DNA of 64,000 bases from Desulfurococcus amylolyticus Z-533 (GTDB lineage: Archaea > Thermoproteota > Thermoprotei_A > Sulfolobales > Desulfurococcaceae), in contig NZ_KI911318.1 in assembly GCF_000513855.1 (NCBI RefSeq), forward strand, positions 572,484 through 636,483. Direction: 5' to 3'. Of the stretch, positions 35,811 to 44,473 are shown piece by piece (the first letter of the stretch is position 1; every line of letters begins with the position of its first letter). Under the pieces are notes generated by a model. It was not told where the DNA came from and ran no database searches. It was given only the letters and a program-made list of their open reading frames with translations. The position numbers and the translations under genes are program-made.

Positions 35811-35917
35811 ATTCCCCCGCTCTGTCCGGCTTCATCCTTACATTGGGTGGAGTATATCTAATCGATTAATGCAAATATTTTAATCAAGTAGTAAAGAGGT
35901 TTATATCAGGTGACTGT

Positions 35918-35939
35918 ATAGTTTAATTAATTAAACTAT
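35918..35939. promoter_or_regulatory. Perfect 22-bp palindrome, possible operator
   Basis: The sequence is ATAGTTTAATT followed by its exact reverse complement AATTAAACTAT. It lies just downstream of a TATA-like GTTTATAT (35899-35906), near where transcription would start. A dimeric regulator could bind here. The next gene is the ABC-2 exporter ATPase at 36108. A 29-codon ORF begins at ATG 35941 but has no other support. Confidence 0.4.
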
Positions 35940-36023
35940 TATGTTTAGATTAGTAATACGATTCCAAACCATAGTTTCCCAAACATGCATAAAACCACCT
36001 TATATGGAACAGTTTTACCAGAT

Positions 36024-36039
36024 TATTTAATTATAAATT
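36024..36039 (+). promoter_or_regulatory. TATA-like element for the ABC-2 exporter operon
   Basis: TATTTAATTATAAATT lies about 75 nt before the TTG start at 36108. Transcription from here would give a leader with GGAGG at 36094-36098, 9 bases before the start codon. Confidence 0.4.
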
Positions 36040-36107
36040 CCAACATTGAAGATATCATGGCTGGTGCATGATTCTAATGGTTATAGTGGTTTCGGAGGGT
36101 TCGAGAC

Positions 36108-37115
36108 TTGCGTGACTACAGTATAGTTGCTGAAGGACTTGTCAAGAGATATGTGACGAGACAGAGGAAGGGACTCTTCAAGTCCACTCCCCAGGTTATT
36201 GAGGCGCTTAGAGGAGTGAGCTTTAAGGTGAGGAGGGGGGAGGTTGTCGGACTCCTGGGTCTTAATGGCGCTGGTAAGACGACTACTGTGAAGATACTTG
36301 CAACACTCCTCATACCTGATGAAGGGGATGCATGGATTAACGGATTCCACGTGGTCAAGGATGTTGATGATGTGAGGAGGGGTATAGGTGTAGTGTTTAG
36401 TGTGGAGAAGGGATTCTATGCTAAGTTGACTGGGAGGGAGAACCTGAGGTACTTTGCCGCGCTATACGGGCTCTCCAGTTCCGAGGCTGAGAAGCGTGTC
36501 GAGGAGTTGCTGAGGCTCCTCGAGCTGGATAAGCTCGGAGCATCTGATAGGCTCTTCGAGGAGTACAGTCTCGGGATGAAGGCTAGGCTTGGATTGGCGA
36601 GGGCCCTGTTAAGGGATCCACCGGTGCTTATACTCGACGAGCCAACTCTTGGATTAGATCCTCCATCAGCCAGGAAGATAAGGAGCCTAGTTAGGGAGAT
36701 GGCTGGTAACGGTAAGACAATACTCTACACAACCCACAACATGTTCGAGGCCGAGCTGGTCTGTGACAAAATACTTTTGATAGATAAAGGCAGGATCATT
36801 GCTGAGGGGACACCGGGGAAGCTCAAGGAGAAAGTGGCTGGGAAGAGAACTATTGTAGCCCATGTCAGAGGAGACAAGATGATTGTCTCGAGGACGATTG
36901 AGGGACTAGAGGTTGAGAAGGTTTCCGTTGAGGAGAGTGAGGAGGGGCTCACGGTGAGGCTCCTCACAAGATCGCCTGAGGAGGTTGCAGGTATATTATT
37001 AAGGGAGCTGGTTGCGAGAGGTGTGGAAGTATACACCTTGAGGATCGAGGAGCCAACTCTTGAAGACGTCTTCATATACTTTACAAGTGGTGTGGGGCAT
37101 GAGGGAACTACTTGA
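36108..37115 (+). CDS. ABC-2 type exporter ATPase
   Basis: A 335-residue ATPase of the drug/NodI/Na+ exporter type. Walker A is GLNGAGKTT, the signature is EYSLGMKARL, Walker B is VLILDEPTLGLDP and the switch TTHN. The C-terminal part (about 230-325) is the regulatory extension common to this class. The TTG start is supported by GGAGG 9 bases upstream. It overlaps the first permease gene by 17 bases; the pair of different permeases downstream suggests an ATPase dimer with a membrane heterodimer. Substrate unknown. Confidence 0.9.
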   Translation: MRDYSIVAEGLVKRYVTRQRKGLFKSTPQVIEALRGVSFKVRRGEVVGLLGLNGAGKTTTVKILATLLIPDEGDAWINGFHVVKDVDDVRRGIGVVFSVEKGFYAKLTGRENLRYFAALYGLSSSEAEKRVEELLRLLELDKLGASDRLFEEYSLGMKARLGLARALLRDPPVLILDEPTLGLDPPSARKIRSLVREMAGNGKTILYTTHNMFEAELVCDKILLIDKGRIIAEGTPGKLKEKVAGKRTIVAHVRGDKMIVSRTIEGLEVEKVSVEESEEGLTVRLLTRSPEEVAGILLRELVARGVEVYTLRIEEPTLEDVFIYFTSGVGHEGTT

Positions 37116-37911
37116 GATCATTAGGGCCGAATACATGTTTGTATACGGCGACATCATAAGGAGGAAGAGCGCATTTATATCTCTCCTTACATACCCATAC
37201 ATGCTTACAGTGTTCATACTGGGCATAGGCTATGGATTAGGAGGATTAAATACTTTCACTGAGAAAACCGGTGCAGACCCCCTCCTCTTCTATATCTCTG
37301 GTAGCTATATGATGCTGAGCATCATGGCTGTAAGCGATGACCTGCTATGGCGCCCGGACTTCGACCATTGGATGGGCACGCTACCCTATGTGCTCTTATC
37401 ACCTGTTAAAAGAGTATACAGGTACGTAGCGATCCCACTGCCCCGTTTAACACTAGTGGTGCTCCTGGGCTCAACCAGTATTGTACCAGTATTCATACTC
37501 CTTCACGGTGTCTCCGGGCTCGTCGAGAGCCTCGCTATAATAGCCATGACTATAGCGGCATCCCTATCCTTTATACCGGTCTCCCTGCTAATAATGGGGT
37601 TACTGTATAGATCCACAGGTGAGAACTGGAGAGTACTCAACATCGTGAGGCCCCTCATAATGATACTGCTGGGAGTCTACTATCCCAGGTACATGATGCC
37701 CTGGGTAGCCCGTTTAATAACCTACCTGATCCCATCGAGCAGTATTATTGAGGCTGTGCAGAGGCTCCTGGCCAGTCTTGAGCTCGACTCCTACTCCTGG
37801 ATGCTTATAGGGCTTGCAACAGCTCTCACATTGATCTACCTGCCTATAGGTGTTAGAAGCATTGTTAAATGGGAGGGCAAGCTCCGTGCAGCAGGGGTGA
37901 AGACGGAGTGA
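37099..37911 (+). CDS. ABC-2 type exporter permease, first
   Basis: A 270-residue membrane protein with a cytoplasmic N-terminal helix (MRELLEIIRAEYMFVYGDII) and about six membrane spans. It is typical of ABC-2 permeases, with YLIPSSSIIEAVQRLL before the last span. I chose ATG 37099 inside the end of the ATPase gene; a longer frame from 37060 would overlap more. Followed with a 4-base overlap by a second permease. Confidence 0.85.
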   Translation: MRELLEIIRAEYMFVYGDIIRRKSAFISLLTYPYMLTVFILGIGYGLGGLNTFTEKTGADPLLFYISGSYMMLSIMAVSDDLLWRPDFDHWMGTLPYVLLSPVKRVYRYVAIPLPRLTLVVLLGSTSIVPVFILLHGVSGLVESLAIIAMTIAASLSFIPVSLLIMGLLYRSTGENWRVLNIVRPLIMILLGVYYPRYMMPWVARLITYLIPSSSIIEAVQRLLASLELDSYSWMLIGLATALTLIYLPIGVRSIVKWEGKLRAAGVKTE

Positions 37912-38708
37912 AGGAAGTGATCACACAGACGCTCACAGCCTACTTTAAGGCTGAGATGCTGAGAGAGCATGGTTTCTGGATAAGCCTGATAGGCTTCACT
38001 CTCTGGGGATTCCTCTTCATAGGACCTATAGTATTGTTCTCGCCGAGCAGCCTAGATAAGCAGGTTACAGCGGGCTATACGCTGGTGTCTATGCTAGTGT
38101 TCTCCTCCTATATGACTGCTACATGGGATTGGAGTAGTCACTTAAGGTGGATGCTTAGAAGCGGTGTCCTGGAGCAGGCTATCGTAGCTGGTAGAAGCTT
38201 GTACTTGTACTTTATTGGGCTCCTCCCAGTTAGCTTGATGTGGCTTGTGATAGAGTTCGGGGAGATCTATTTATTACTAACACTACTCTACGCTCCCCCA
38301 TACCTCAGCGTCTCCGATCCACTCCTATTTTTCACCGTGCTTGCAATGATACTAACCGTGCTGGCGGCACATAGTCTGCTACTGGGGGCATCTATCCTTG
38401 CGTCTGGAACCAGTAATATAATAGTCGAGCTCCTCTCCTGGATAATACCTATAGCCAGTGGCGGGTTAACACCCCTTGCTTCAATGCCCCGACTGGTACA
38501 GATAGTGGCATTGGCAACGCCATACTCGTATCCAGCCGAGCTACTCAGACACGTCCTCCTTAAAGCGCCAGTAGTAATGCCTACTGATAAGCTTATCCTC
38601 TATGGTCTACCCTATGCTCTAGCATACTTGATTACAGCGTTGGCCGTCAATCACTACGTGTTTACCAGGATCAGGAGAAACGGTGTACCCTCTATAGGGA
38701 TGTATTAG
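37908..38708 (+). CDS. ABC-2 type exporter permease, second
   Basis: A 266-residue protein with about six spans (WISLIGFTLWGFLFIGPIVL first). The terminal part YSYPAELLRHVLLKAP matches the usual amphipathic segment before the last helix of ABC-2 permeases. GTG 37908 overlaps the preceding TGA and follows GGGGTG by 8 bases. It likely pairs with the first permease. Confidence 0.83.
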   Translation: MKEVITQTLTAYFKAEMLREHGFWISLIGFTLWGFLFIGPIVLFSPSSLDKQVTAGYTLVSMLVFSSYMTATWDWSSHLRWMLRSGVLEQAIVAGRSLYLYFIGLLPVSLMWLVIEFGEIYLLLTLLYAPPYLSVSDPLLFFTVLAMILTVLAAHSLLLGASILASGTSNIIVELLSWIIPIASGGLTPLASMPRLVQIVALATPYSYPAELLRHVLLKAPVVMPTDKLILYGLPYALAYLITALAVNHYVFTRIRRNGVPSIGMY

Positions 38709-38738
38709 TTTACCATTAAATAGATATATTAAGAAAAT

Positions 38739-38765
38739 ATTATATATGTGAATATATTATATATG
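38739..38765 (+). promoter_or_regulatory. Duplicated TATA-like element
   Basis: ATTATATATG occurs twice, at 38739-38748 and 38756-38765, 17 bases apart, upstream of the CMD gene. The second copy is about 25 nt before ATG 38786; the first would leave a short leader with GGTGG. Confidence 0.45.
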
Positions 38766-38797
38766 CAAATACTGATAATAAAAATATGGTGGACTGC

Positions 38798-39139
38798 ATG
38801 TCTTATAAGGCTGAACTTGAGAAAATAGTCTCCATATTAAACGAACTCTCCTCTAGAACACCCGAGCTCCAGGAGTTCCTGAAGTACGTGCATGAAGCTG
38901 AATCGGCAAAGACCCTTGATGCGAAAACCAAAGAATTGATCAGCCTGGGTATAGCTATCGCTGTGAGGTGCGAACCCTGCATAATATGGCACACTAATGC
39001 AGTGGTGAATGCCGGCGCAACAATGGATGAAATACTCGACGTGATAAAGGTAGCTGTATGCATGGGCGGCGGGCCCGCCCTCATGTATGCCTTGAAAGCA
39101 TATAATGTAGCGAAGGAATTTCTAGCTGGGAAGAAGTAG
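38798..39139 (+). CDS. Carboxymuconolactone decarboxylase / AhpD-like protein
   Basis: A 113-residue all-helical protein of the CMD family. The AhpD-like redox motif CEPCIIWHTNAV (Cys-x2-Cys, then His) suggests a thiol peroxidase-reductase role rather than decarboxylation. GGTGG lies 5 bases before ATG 38798; ATG 38786, in frame, would fit a leaderless transcript instead. It is single-copy and ends 6 bases before the convergent beta-glycosidase. Confidence 0.88.
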   Translation: MSYKAELEKIVSILNELSSRTPELQEFLKYVHEAESAKTLDAKTKELISLGIAIAVRCEPCIIWHTNAVVNAGATMDEILDVIKVAVCMGGGPALMYALKAYNVAKEFLAGKK

Positions 39140-39145
39140 TCTTGG

Positions 39146-40408
39146 TTAACTCTGTTTTTCACCATACTTCTCCAGTAGCTCATCGCTTATCCTCTTAGTT
39201 CTTGCTATCTCGCTATAGACATACGCGCTTCTCCTCGGCTTCCTCTCAAACGTCGAGTAGTCTACCTCGAACAAGCCGAACCTCTGCTCGAAGCCCTTAT
39301 CCCATTCATAGTTATCCATGAAGCTCCAGTAATAGTAGCCGTGTATAGGTATACCCTCGGATAAAGCCTTGTAGACATATTGGAGGTGCCTCACAATCGA
39401 GAGTATCCTTAACTCATCATCTTTAACGGCTACACCGTTCTCCGTGATAATGATATCCCTCCTGTATCTATCATAGACTTCTCTCGTCACCTCATAGATC
39501 CCCCTGGGGTATATACAGTACCCCATAGTGGTCCACAACCCTGTGTCAAGAGGCCTCACATCCATGAACATCTTCAAGGGGTTGAACACGTGTTTAACCA
39601 CGAACCCACTATAATAGTTGACGCCGATGAAGTCCATATCGCTCTCCTCAATCCTCTTTATCCCTCTCAGTGAAACATATTCTCCCTGGAGTACCCCTTT
39701 CAGGAACCCGTGGTTATATACCTCCCTAGCTTTCTCGCATGCATTGAGATCCCGTCTACCATCACTAGCCGGCTTGAAGGATATCAGGTTCTGGGCTACC
39801 CCTACTTTCCCCCTTCCTTTGAGGACCTCGTAGGCCTCCTTATAAGCCTTCACGATGTTCACTGCTGCCTTATCAGCTATCTTCAGACTTTTGTAGCCAG
39901 GGGGCCACGCGCCCATTATGTAGCCCTGGAGAATGTAAACATTTGGCTCGTTGAAGACAACCCAGTAGTTCACCCCTTTAACACTATCCACAACTGCTTC
40001 AACATACCTCCTGAAGTAGGATATGTTCTCCTCTCTAAGCCATCCCCCTTTATCAATAAACCATTTGGGGCTCGTGAAATGGTGTAGTGTGACCACTGGG
40101 GTTATCCCGTGCTTTCTTAGGAGCTCCACGATCTCCACGTACCTGTTTAAAGCCCTCTCATCGAACAAGTTCTCCTGGGGGAATATCCTGCTCCACTCTA
40201 TGGAGAACCTGTATCCATCGTAGCCGAGCCTACTCATCAACTCTATGTCTTCACGGTAGAGTTCCCAGTGATTGCATGCCTTTCCTGATTTAACTCTTAG
40301 CCTTCCAGTTGTCTCCCAATACCACCAGTCATTATACATGTTGTCTCCTTCAATCTGGTGGGAAGCCGTTGCTGTTCCAAAAGTGAAATCCCGGGGAAAT
40401 TCTATCAA
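39146..40408 (-). CDS. Glycoside hydrolase family 1 beta-glycosidase
   Basis: Hydrolyses beta-linked glucosides and galactosides. The 420-residue protein shows the family N-terminal signature FTFGTATASHQIEG, the acid/base Glu154 in VVFNEPNVY and the nucleophile Glu323 in IITENGVAV. There is no signal peptide, so it acts inside the cell, likely on imported oligosaccharides. It would supply galactose to the galK-galT locus 3.5 kb away. Slightly shorter than the Sulfolobus enzyme (489) but complete. Confidence 0.93.
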   Translation of the reverse strand: MIEFPRDFTFGTATASHQIEGDNMYNDWWYWETTGRLRVKSGKACNHWELYREDIELMSRLGYDGYRFSIEWSRIFPQENLFDERALNRYVEIVELLRKHGITPVVTLHHFTSPKWFIDKGGWLREENISYFRRYVEAVVDSVKGVNYWVVFNEPNVYILQGYIMGAWPPGYKSLKIADKAAVNIVKAYKEAYEVLKGRGKVGVAQNLISFKPASDGRRDLNACEKAREVYNHGFLKGVLQGEYVSLRGIKRIEESDMDFIGVNYYSGFVVKHVFNPLKMFMDVRPLDTGLWTTMGYCIYPRGIYEVTREVYDRYRRDIIITENGVAVKDDELRILSIVRHLQYVYKALSEGIPIHGYYYWSFMDNYEWDKGFEQRFGLFEVDYSTFERKPRRSAYVYSEIARTKRISDELLEKYGEKQS

Positions 40409-40461
40409 GGGTATCTCCTCTTATTATCTAGAATATCTAGGTGGGAGCTATAAAAATAAAG

Positions 40462-40470
40462 CTTTATAGA
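40462..40470 (+). promoter_or_regulatory. TATA box for leaderless CBS-domain gene
   Basis: CTTTATAGA is centred about 24 nt before ATG 40489. No ribosome-binding motif is present, so the mRNA is probably leaderless. Confidence 0.55.
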
Positions 40471-40488
40471 TAACATTATTAAGTAATT

Positions 40489-40938
40489 ATGTATCGGGAA
40501 AAGGTGGCACACGTGTCGCTCTTTAGGCGTAAGAGAAGTGTGCCTTTAAGGGTAAGCGATATCATGTCGGCTCCACCGATCACGATAAAGGAGACGGAGT
40601 CCGTGGAGAAAGCCGCCAAACTAATGTTCGAGAACAATACCTCAAGTGTCATAGTGGTCAACAGTGATGGCTTGCTAACAGGTATCGTGACAGCTAAGGA
40701 TGTAGTGGCGGCTGTTGCACTAGGTAAGATAGGTCAGGACATACCGGTGGCAAGATTCATGAAGGAGAATCCGTTAACCATAAGCCCTGATGCGCATATA
40801 ACTGAAGCCCTTGAGAAGATGAGGGAGTTCAATGTAAGGCACCTGCCAGTCGTAGATAAAAATAATAAGCCTGTTGGAATGGTCAGCGTTAGAGACATCA
40901 TGGATATTCTCTTAACACTCCTCAAGATAATCGAGTAG
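40489..40938 (+). CDS. CBS-domain pair protein
   Basis: A 149-residue protein made of two CBS domains: VSDIMSAPPITIKETESV with IVTAKDVV, and FMKENPLTISPDAHI with MVSVRDIMD. Such modules bind AMP, ATP or SAM and regulate partners. The first 20 residues are basic (LFRRKRSVPLR) and may bind nucleic acid or membrane. There is no enzyme domain. The partner is unknown. Confidence 0.88.
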   Translation: MYREKVAHVSLFRRKRSVPLRVSDIMSAPPITIKETESVEKAAKLMFENNTSSVIVVNSDGLLTGIVTAKDVVAAVALGKIGQDIPVARFMKENPLTISPDAHITEALEKMREFNVRHLPVVDKNNKPVGMVSVRDIMDILLTLLKIIE

Positions 40939-40948
40939 AAACCTCTCC

Positions 40949-41458
40949 TCAAGGCGTCAAATCCATACCGTTTTTCTCCCTAATTCTCTCCTCAAGCACC
41001 CTGAGCCACTCAGGTACCTTGAAACCCTGCACCGCTCTGCTCTTATCATAGGGCTTTATATCGAGTACGGGAGTACCATCGAAGAGGTCGAGGCCTCTGA
41101 CGTAGATCCTGTTCTTCTCTATCTTCTCCACCTCCACGATGGTTAACGCTATTGGATTAGGCCTGTGGGGACTATCAGTAGCGAACACGCCAAGCTCCGG
41201 GAGCTCCTCTAGCTTGAAGCCTAACCTCAGGAGTCTCCTTGGCTTAACAATCAAAGTGTTCCTGGCTTCACCAGGTACTTTGTGAAGATATGCCACTATT
41301 ATTATATGGGAGAAGCCCTCTAATCCCTTGAGGCCCTCAGCGTACTCCGGCAGTACCTCAATAAATCCCTTCACAATGTTTTTATCCAGGGCGTTCTTGA
41401 CCTCTTCATCCGGTGCACCCGTCCTCACGAATCCGATGGGCTTCAACACTATATCCAT
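40949..41458 (-). CDS. trmO: TrmO-family tRNA methyltransferase (UPF0066)
   Basis: A 169-residue protein whose family uses SAM to methylate N6 of t6A37 in tRNA. The signature FATDSPHRPNPIALTIVEV and the following LFDGTPVLDIKPY match the YaeB/TrmO fold. I chose ATG 41458, 5 bases after GGGAG; 41470 is the upstream alternative. Convergent with the CBS gene. Confidence 0.9.
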   Translation of the reverse strand: MDIVLKPIGFVRTGAPDEEVKNALDKNIVKGFIEVLPEYAEGLKGLEGFSHIIIVAYLHKVPGEARNTLIVKPRRLLRLGFKLEELPELGVFATDSPHRPNPIALTIVEVEKIEKNRIYVRGLDLFDGTPVLDIKPYDKSRAVQGFKVPEWLRVLEERIREKNGMDLTP

Positions 41459-41566
41459 GATAACTCCCATTAACTAGCATTTCTCCCCGTCTTAAAGAGC
41501 GAGGCTTCCAGTTGTAACTGTATTTATTCATCCCTTCTTAAACACACTACATGAGTAAGCCAGTGC

Positions 41567-41815
41567 CTACAGGAATATTAAGGAGTTCAGGTCCCATGTA
41601 GGTTTATTTAAATTGGTTTCATCCCCTCGTTTTTGTTCCCCCTGTATCCTGCTTGGGCTTGCATATGGCTTAGGGGCGTTCAGGGTGACATCACATCTTG
41701 AGTGCTTCAGGAATAGGTTTATGCATGCCACCCTATCCCTGTCTCCGGTGAACCCGTGCTCCGGGTACTTGAGGATCCTGTAGCATTCTCGAAACACTTG
41801 GGATGAGGAGTCGAG
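41567..41815 (-). mobile_element. Decayed TnpB C-terminus (IS605-type remnant)
   Basis: The minus-strand frame reads ECYRILKYPEHGFTGDRDRV then ACINLFLKHSRC and LNAPKPYASPSRIQGEQ. This is the last zinc-finger strand, RuvC-III and C-terminal tail of TnpB. The expected CPxCG is changed to YPEHG and the upstream part is missing. The ORF reads on past the normal TnpB end. It is similar to the plus-strand remnant at 22.4 kb. It fills most of the gap between the TrmO gene and the broken MFS gene. Confidence 0.8.
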
Positions 41816-41921
41816 GCTGGTTTGAGAAGATGAAACATCTACACGACAAAAAAGTATATGCAATAATAATAGCGGAAGACTAACACCAACACATACAAAC
41901 CATTATAAAACCAGAAACAAC

Positions 41922-42994
41922 TTGGCGAGGCTAGGGGTGAAGAAGGCTCTCTGCGTGTTTTACACAGCGTCATTCATGCTTGGAGTGGTTGAGGGAGCCT
42001 ACTACACGGTTTCACGTGACATAGTGTATAAACACATGGGCTTGAACTACATCTTCATGAGCATCCTCATAGCCTCTGAGACCATGCCCGGCTTCTTCTC
42101 GGTTGTAGGAGGCATGGTAAGCGATATCATTGGTAGGAGGGGGATGCTACTGCTCGGCATATTGTCCTCAATGCCCCTCGCATTAATAGGCTTCACCAGT
42201 GTAGAGTTCATCCCCCTGCTAATATTAGTCCACGGTGTTACAACAAGCATGGTTCAGCCTACTCGTTAATGGGCGCCTCAAACTCCCTTGGATGGGCAAT
42301 TGGAGGAGTCCTCGGGGGATACATAACTGAATACCTACCCTACTCCACAGGCATGTCCCTCCTAGGCACCCTAGTCTTCACGGGTTACATGTTTATCTAT
42401 GCATCATACCCTGATGAAGTGGTCTATCCTAGAGCGGGGCTCAAAGATGTAGTTGAAGGCGTGAGGAGAGTTTGAATGCTCTTCATGGTTTCACTCCTAG
42501 CCTTCACCGGTACAAGGTTTTTCTTCAGCAATTACGTGCTAGTTGTTAGATCCATGCTGGGAAACCCCATGTTATTCGGGCTGGTGGTCAACACTATACC
42601 AGCTTTAACCGGGGCATTAATATGGCCACTACTAGGCAAGGCATTTGATAAGGGTAGCCCTTCCCTCCTTGTTGCAACAGCTATCCTCGAGTATGCTTTA
42701 TTCATAGTTCTCTTCCTCCATGTGAGTGATCCACTAGTAGTAGCAATATTATGGGCTTTCCCAATATACCCCCTCCTAGAGCAGGGGTTAGTAATATCGA
42801 TTTCGAGGAAGCTACCAGGTAAACTACAGTTGATTACATCAGGCGTCTTCACCACCAGTATAAGCATTGTAGGGGCATTAATACTGGTTCTCGGGGGATA
42901 CTTCAACAAAATAGATATGATAGGCTATACCTCACTCTTCATACTCTTCCGTAGTCTAGGATTCTTAATCCTCGGCACATTCAGGAGGAAGTGA
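41922..42994 (+). pseudogene. MFS transporter gene broken by a frameshift and an in-frame stop
   Basis: Three consecutive frames together give a normal 12-helix MFS protein of about 358 residues. The first piece (41922-42269) has the loop 2-3 motif GGMVSDIIGRRGMLLLG. The frame then shifts near 42258 (one base missing before TACTCGTTA) and continues as LMGASNSLGWAIGGVLGGYI. A TGA at 42473-42475 then interrupts GVRRV / MLFMVSLLAF, and the last part runs to 42994. Two independent lesions next to a TnpB remnant point to a dead gene. Confidence 0.85.
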
Positions 42995-43006
42995 TATTGT
43001 AATTAC

Positions 43007-44407
43007 TTACTCCTTATTACTTACTCCTTGGCAGCCGCATCCTTTCATCTTCATGTATGCATCGATAGCCGCGTTTATTAATGGATGCATTACTGGTGAG
43101 TATTTTAATAACGGGTGTGAGCCATGCTGGAGTCCTATGATTAAGTCCTCTATCCTTAGAGAGCCCTGCATGGCTACTGCTATGGTGTTCGTTATTTCCG
43201 CTACCTCATTGCAGGCTCCAGCCACCTGTCCACCTATTAGTCTACCATCCTGGAGGAAGAGGAGCTTCACCTGTACCTGGCATCCACCGGGGAACCATAC
43301 TGGGTGTCTGTTTACTGCTTTAGCCCTCCCAACAATGTATGACACTCCCTGGTTCAATGCATGAGTCTCTATGTAGCCTGCAGCACCCATTACTATGTTG
43401 CCTATCCTGGTTACTGTGACCGGTATCCTTCCCATCCTGCTAGGGCTTAAAGCCACGCCTTTAATAGCTGATACAACTCTCCTAGCCTCCTCGCATGCCA
43501 GGGTAGCTAGCTTTATATCCCTCATACCACTTGTGAGGAAGTCCCGTTTCACTATGCAGTCCCCTGCAGCGTACACGTATGGCTTCCCTGTCTGCATGTA
43601 GTCGTTGACGATTACGCCCTGTCTCAACACGTCGAGGCCTGCTTTAACTGCTAACTCTGTATCGGGAACCCATGTAGGCACTATGATAACAATATCAGCC
43701 TCCACAGTCTCCCCATTGTCGAGCTCTACACCCTTAACACTTGTCTCACCAAGTATTCTCTTAATCCTTGTATTAGTGTATATCTTCACGCCCTTGGATA
43801 CAAGCTCCTTTTCGGCTATCTCAGCGAACTCGCTGTCGAAGTATCTTGATAAAATATATCTTCTCCTAGAGATCACTGTGACCCCTCTCTTAACATGGTC
43901 TGTGAGTCCTGGGATACCGCTTAAGGCATCAGCCAGCTCAATTGTTGTCAACCCGCTTCCAACAACCACTATCCTGATCCCGTCATGGTTCACCACTTTC
44001 CTCAGTTCAGCCAGTTTATCATAATCCTTTCCTAGAACGTATACTCCTTGGAGCTCCACTCCTTCAACCTTGTAGGCCTCGGGCTTGGAGCCCGTGGCTA
44101 TTATCAGGTTGCCGAAGGATACCTCTACACCATTCCTGGTTTTAACAACCCTGTTCTCCGTGTCGACTCCAACTACCTCATCAACTAATATTTCCACCCC
44201 TAACATGGATGCGTAATTGTATGGCATTAAGTAGTCTTCGAGGGGTCTGTTACCGGCTATAGCGTATGGGAGTGCGCAGACTATGGGAATCTTATCGCTC
44301 CTAGTTATCATTAAGACGCTTAGCTCAGGGTAGAGCATCCTAGCTGTTAAGGCAGCTGTGAACCCGGCTGCCCCACCGCCTATCACGACTACATCATATC
44401 TCCTCAT
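43007..44407 (-). CDS. FAD-dependent pyridine nucleotide-disulfide oxidoreductase (NADH oxidase / CoA-disulfide reductase type)
   Basis: A 466-residue flavoenzyme. The FAD motif VVIGGGAAGFTAALTA is at the start, the single redox cysteine is in IPIVCALPYAI, the NAD(P)H motif is VVVGSGLTTIELADAL, and YAAGDC is the second FAD motif. One active-site Cys rather than CxxC places it with NOX, CoA-disulfide or polysulfide reductases. The tail has GCGCQG. ATG 44407 is chosen because a TATA box (44427-44436) is 24 nt upstream, giving a leaderless mRNA. Confidence 0.88.
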   Translation of the reverse strand: MRRYDVVVIGGGAAGFTAALTARMLYPELSVLMITRSDKIPIVCALPYAIAGNRPLEDYLMPYNYASMLGVEILVDEVVGVDTENRVVKTRNGVEVSFGNLIIATGSKPEAYKVEGVELQGVYVLGKDYDKLAELRKVVNHDGIRIVVVGSGLTTIELADALSGIPGLTDHVKRGVTVISRRRYILSRYFDSEFAEIAEKELVSKGVKIYTNTRIKRILGETSVKGVELDNGETVEADIVIIVPTWVPDTELAVKAGLDVLRQGVIVNDYMQTGKPYVYAAGDCIVKRDFLTSGMRDIKLATLACEEARRVVSAIKGVALSPSRMGRIPVTVTRIGNIVMGAAGYIETHALNQGVSYIVGRAKAVNRHPVWFPGGCQVQVKLLFLQDGRLIGGQVAGACNEVAEITNTIAVAMQGSLRIEDLIIGLQHGSHPLLKYSPVMHPLINAAIDAYMKMKGCGCQGVSNKE

Positions 44408-44426
44408 GTTAGATTCGCCAAACACA

Positions 44427-44436
44427 TATATTTATC
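44427..44436 (-). promoter_or_regulatory. TATA box for the FAD oxidoreductase gene
   Basis: The minus strand reads GATAAATATA, centred 24-25 nt before ATG 44407, in keeping with a leaderless transcript. Confidence 0.5.
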
Positions 44437-44473
44437 CATGTACTATATATCAGTCATATATTGTTTTCAAGCA

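Noticed and set aside
35941-36030. 29-codon ORF downstream of the palindrome
   Set aside because: No ribosome-binding site, short, no recognisable features; mentioned only with the palindrome.
42473-42475. TGA as a recoded selenocysteine codon in the MFS gene
   Set aside because: A separate frameshift lies 200 bases upstream, no selenoprotein homology exists at this place, and loop residues here are not conserved. Simple decay is more likely.
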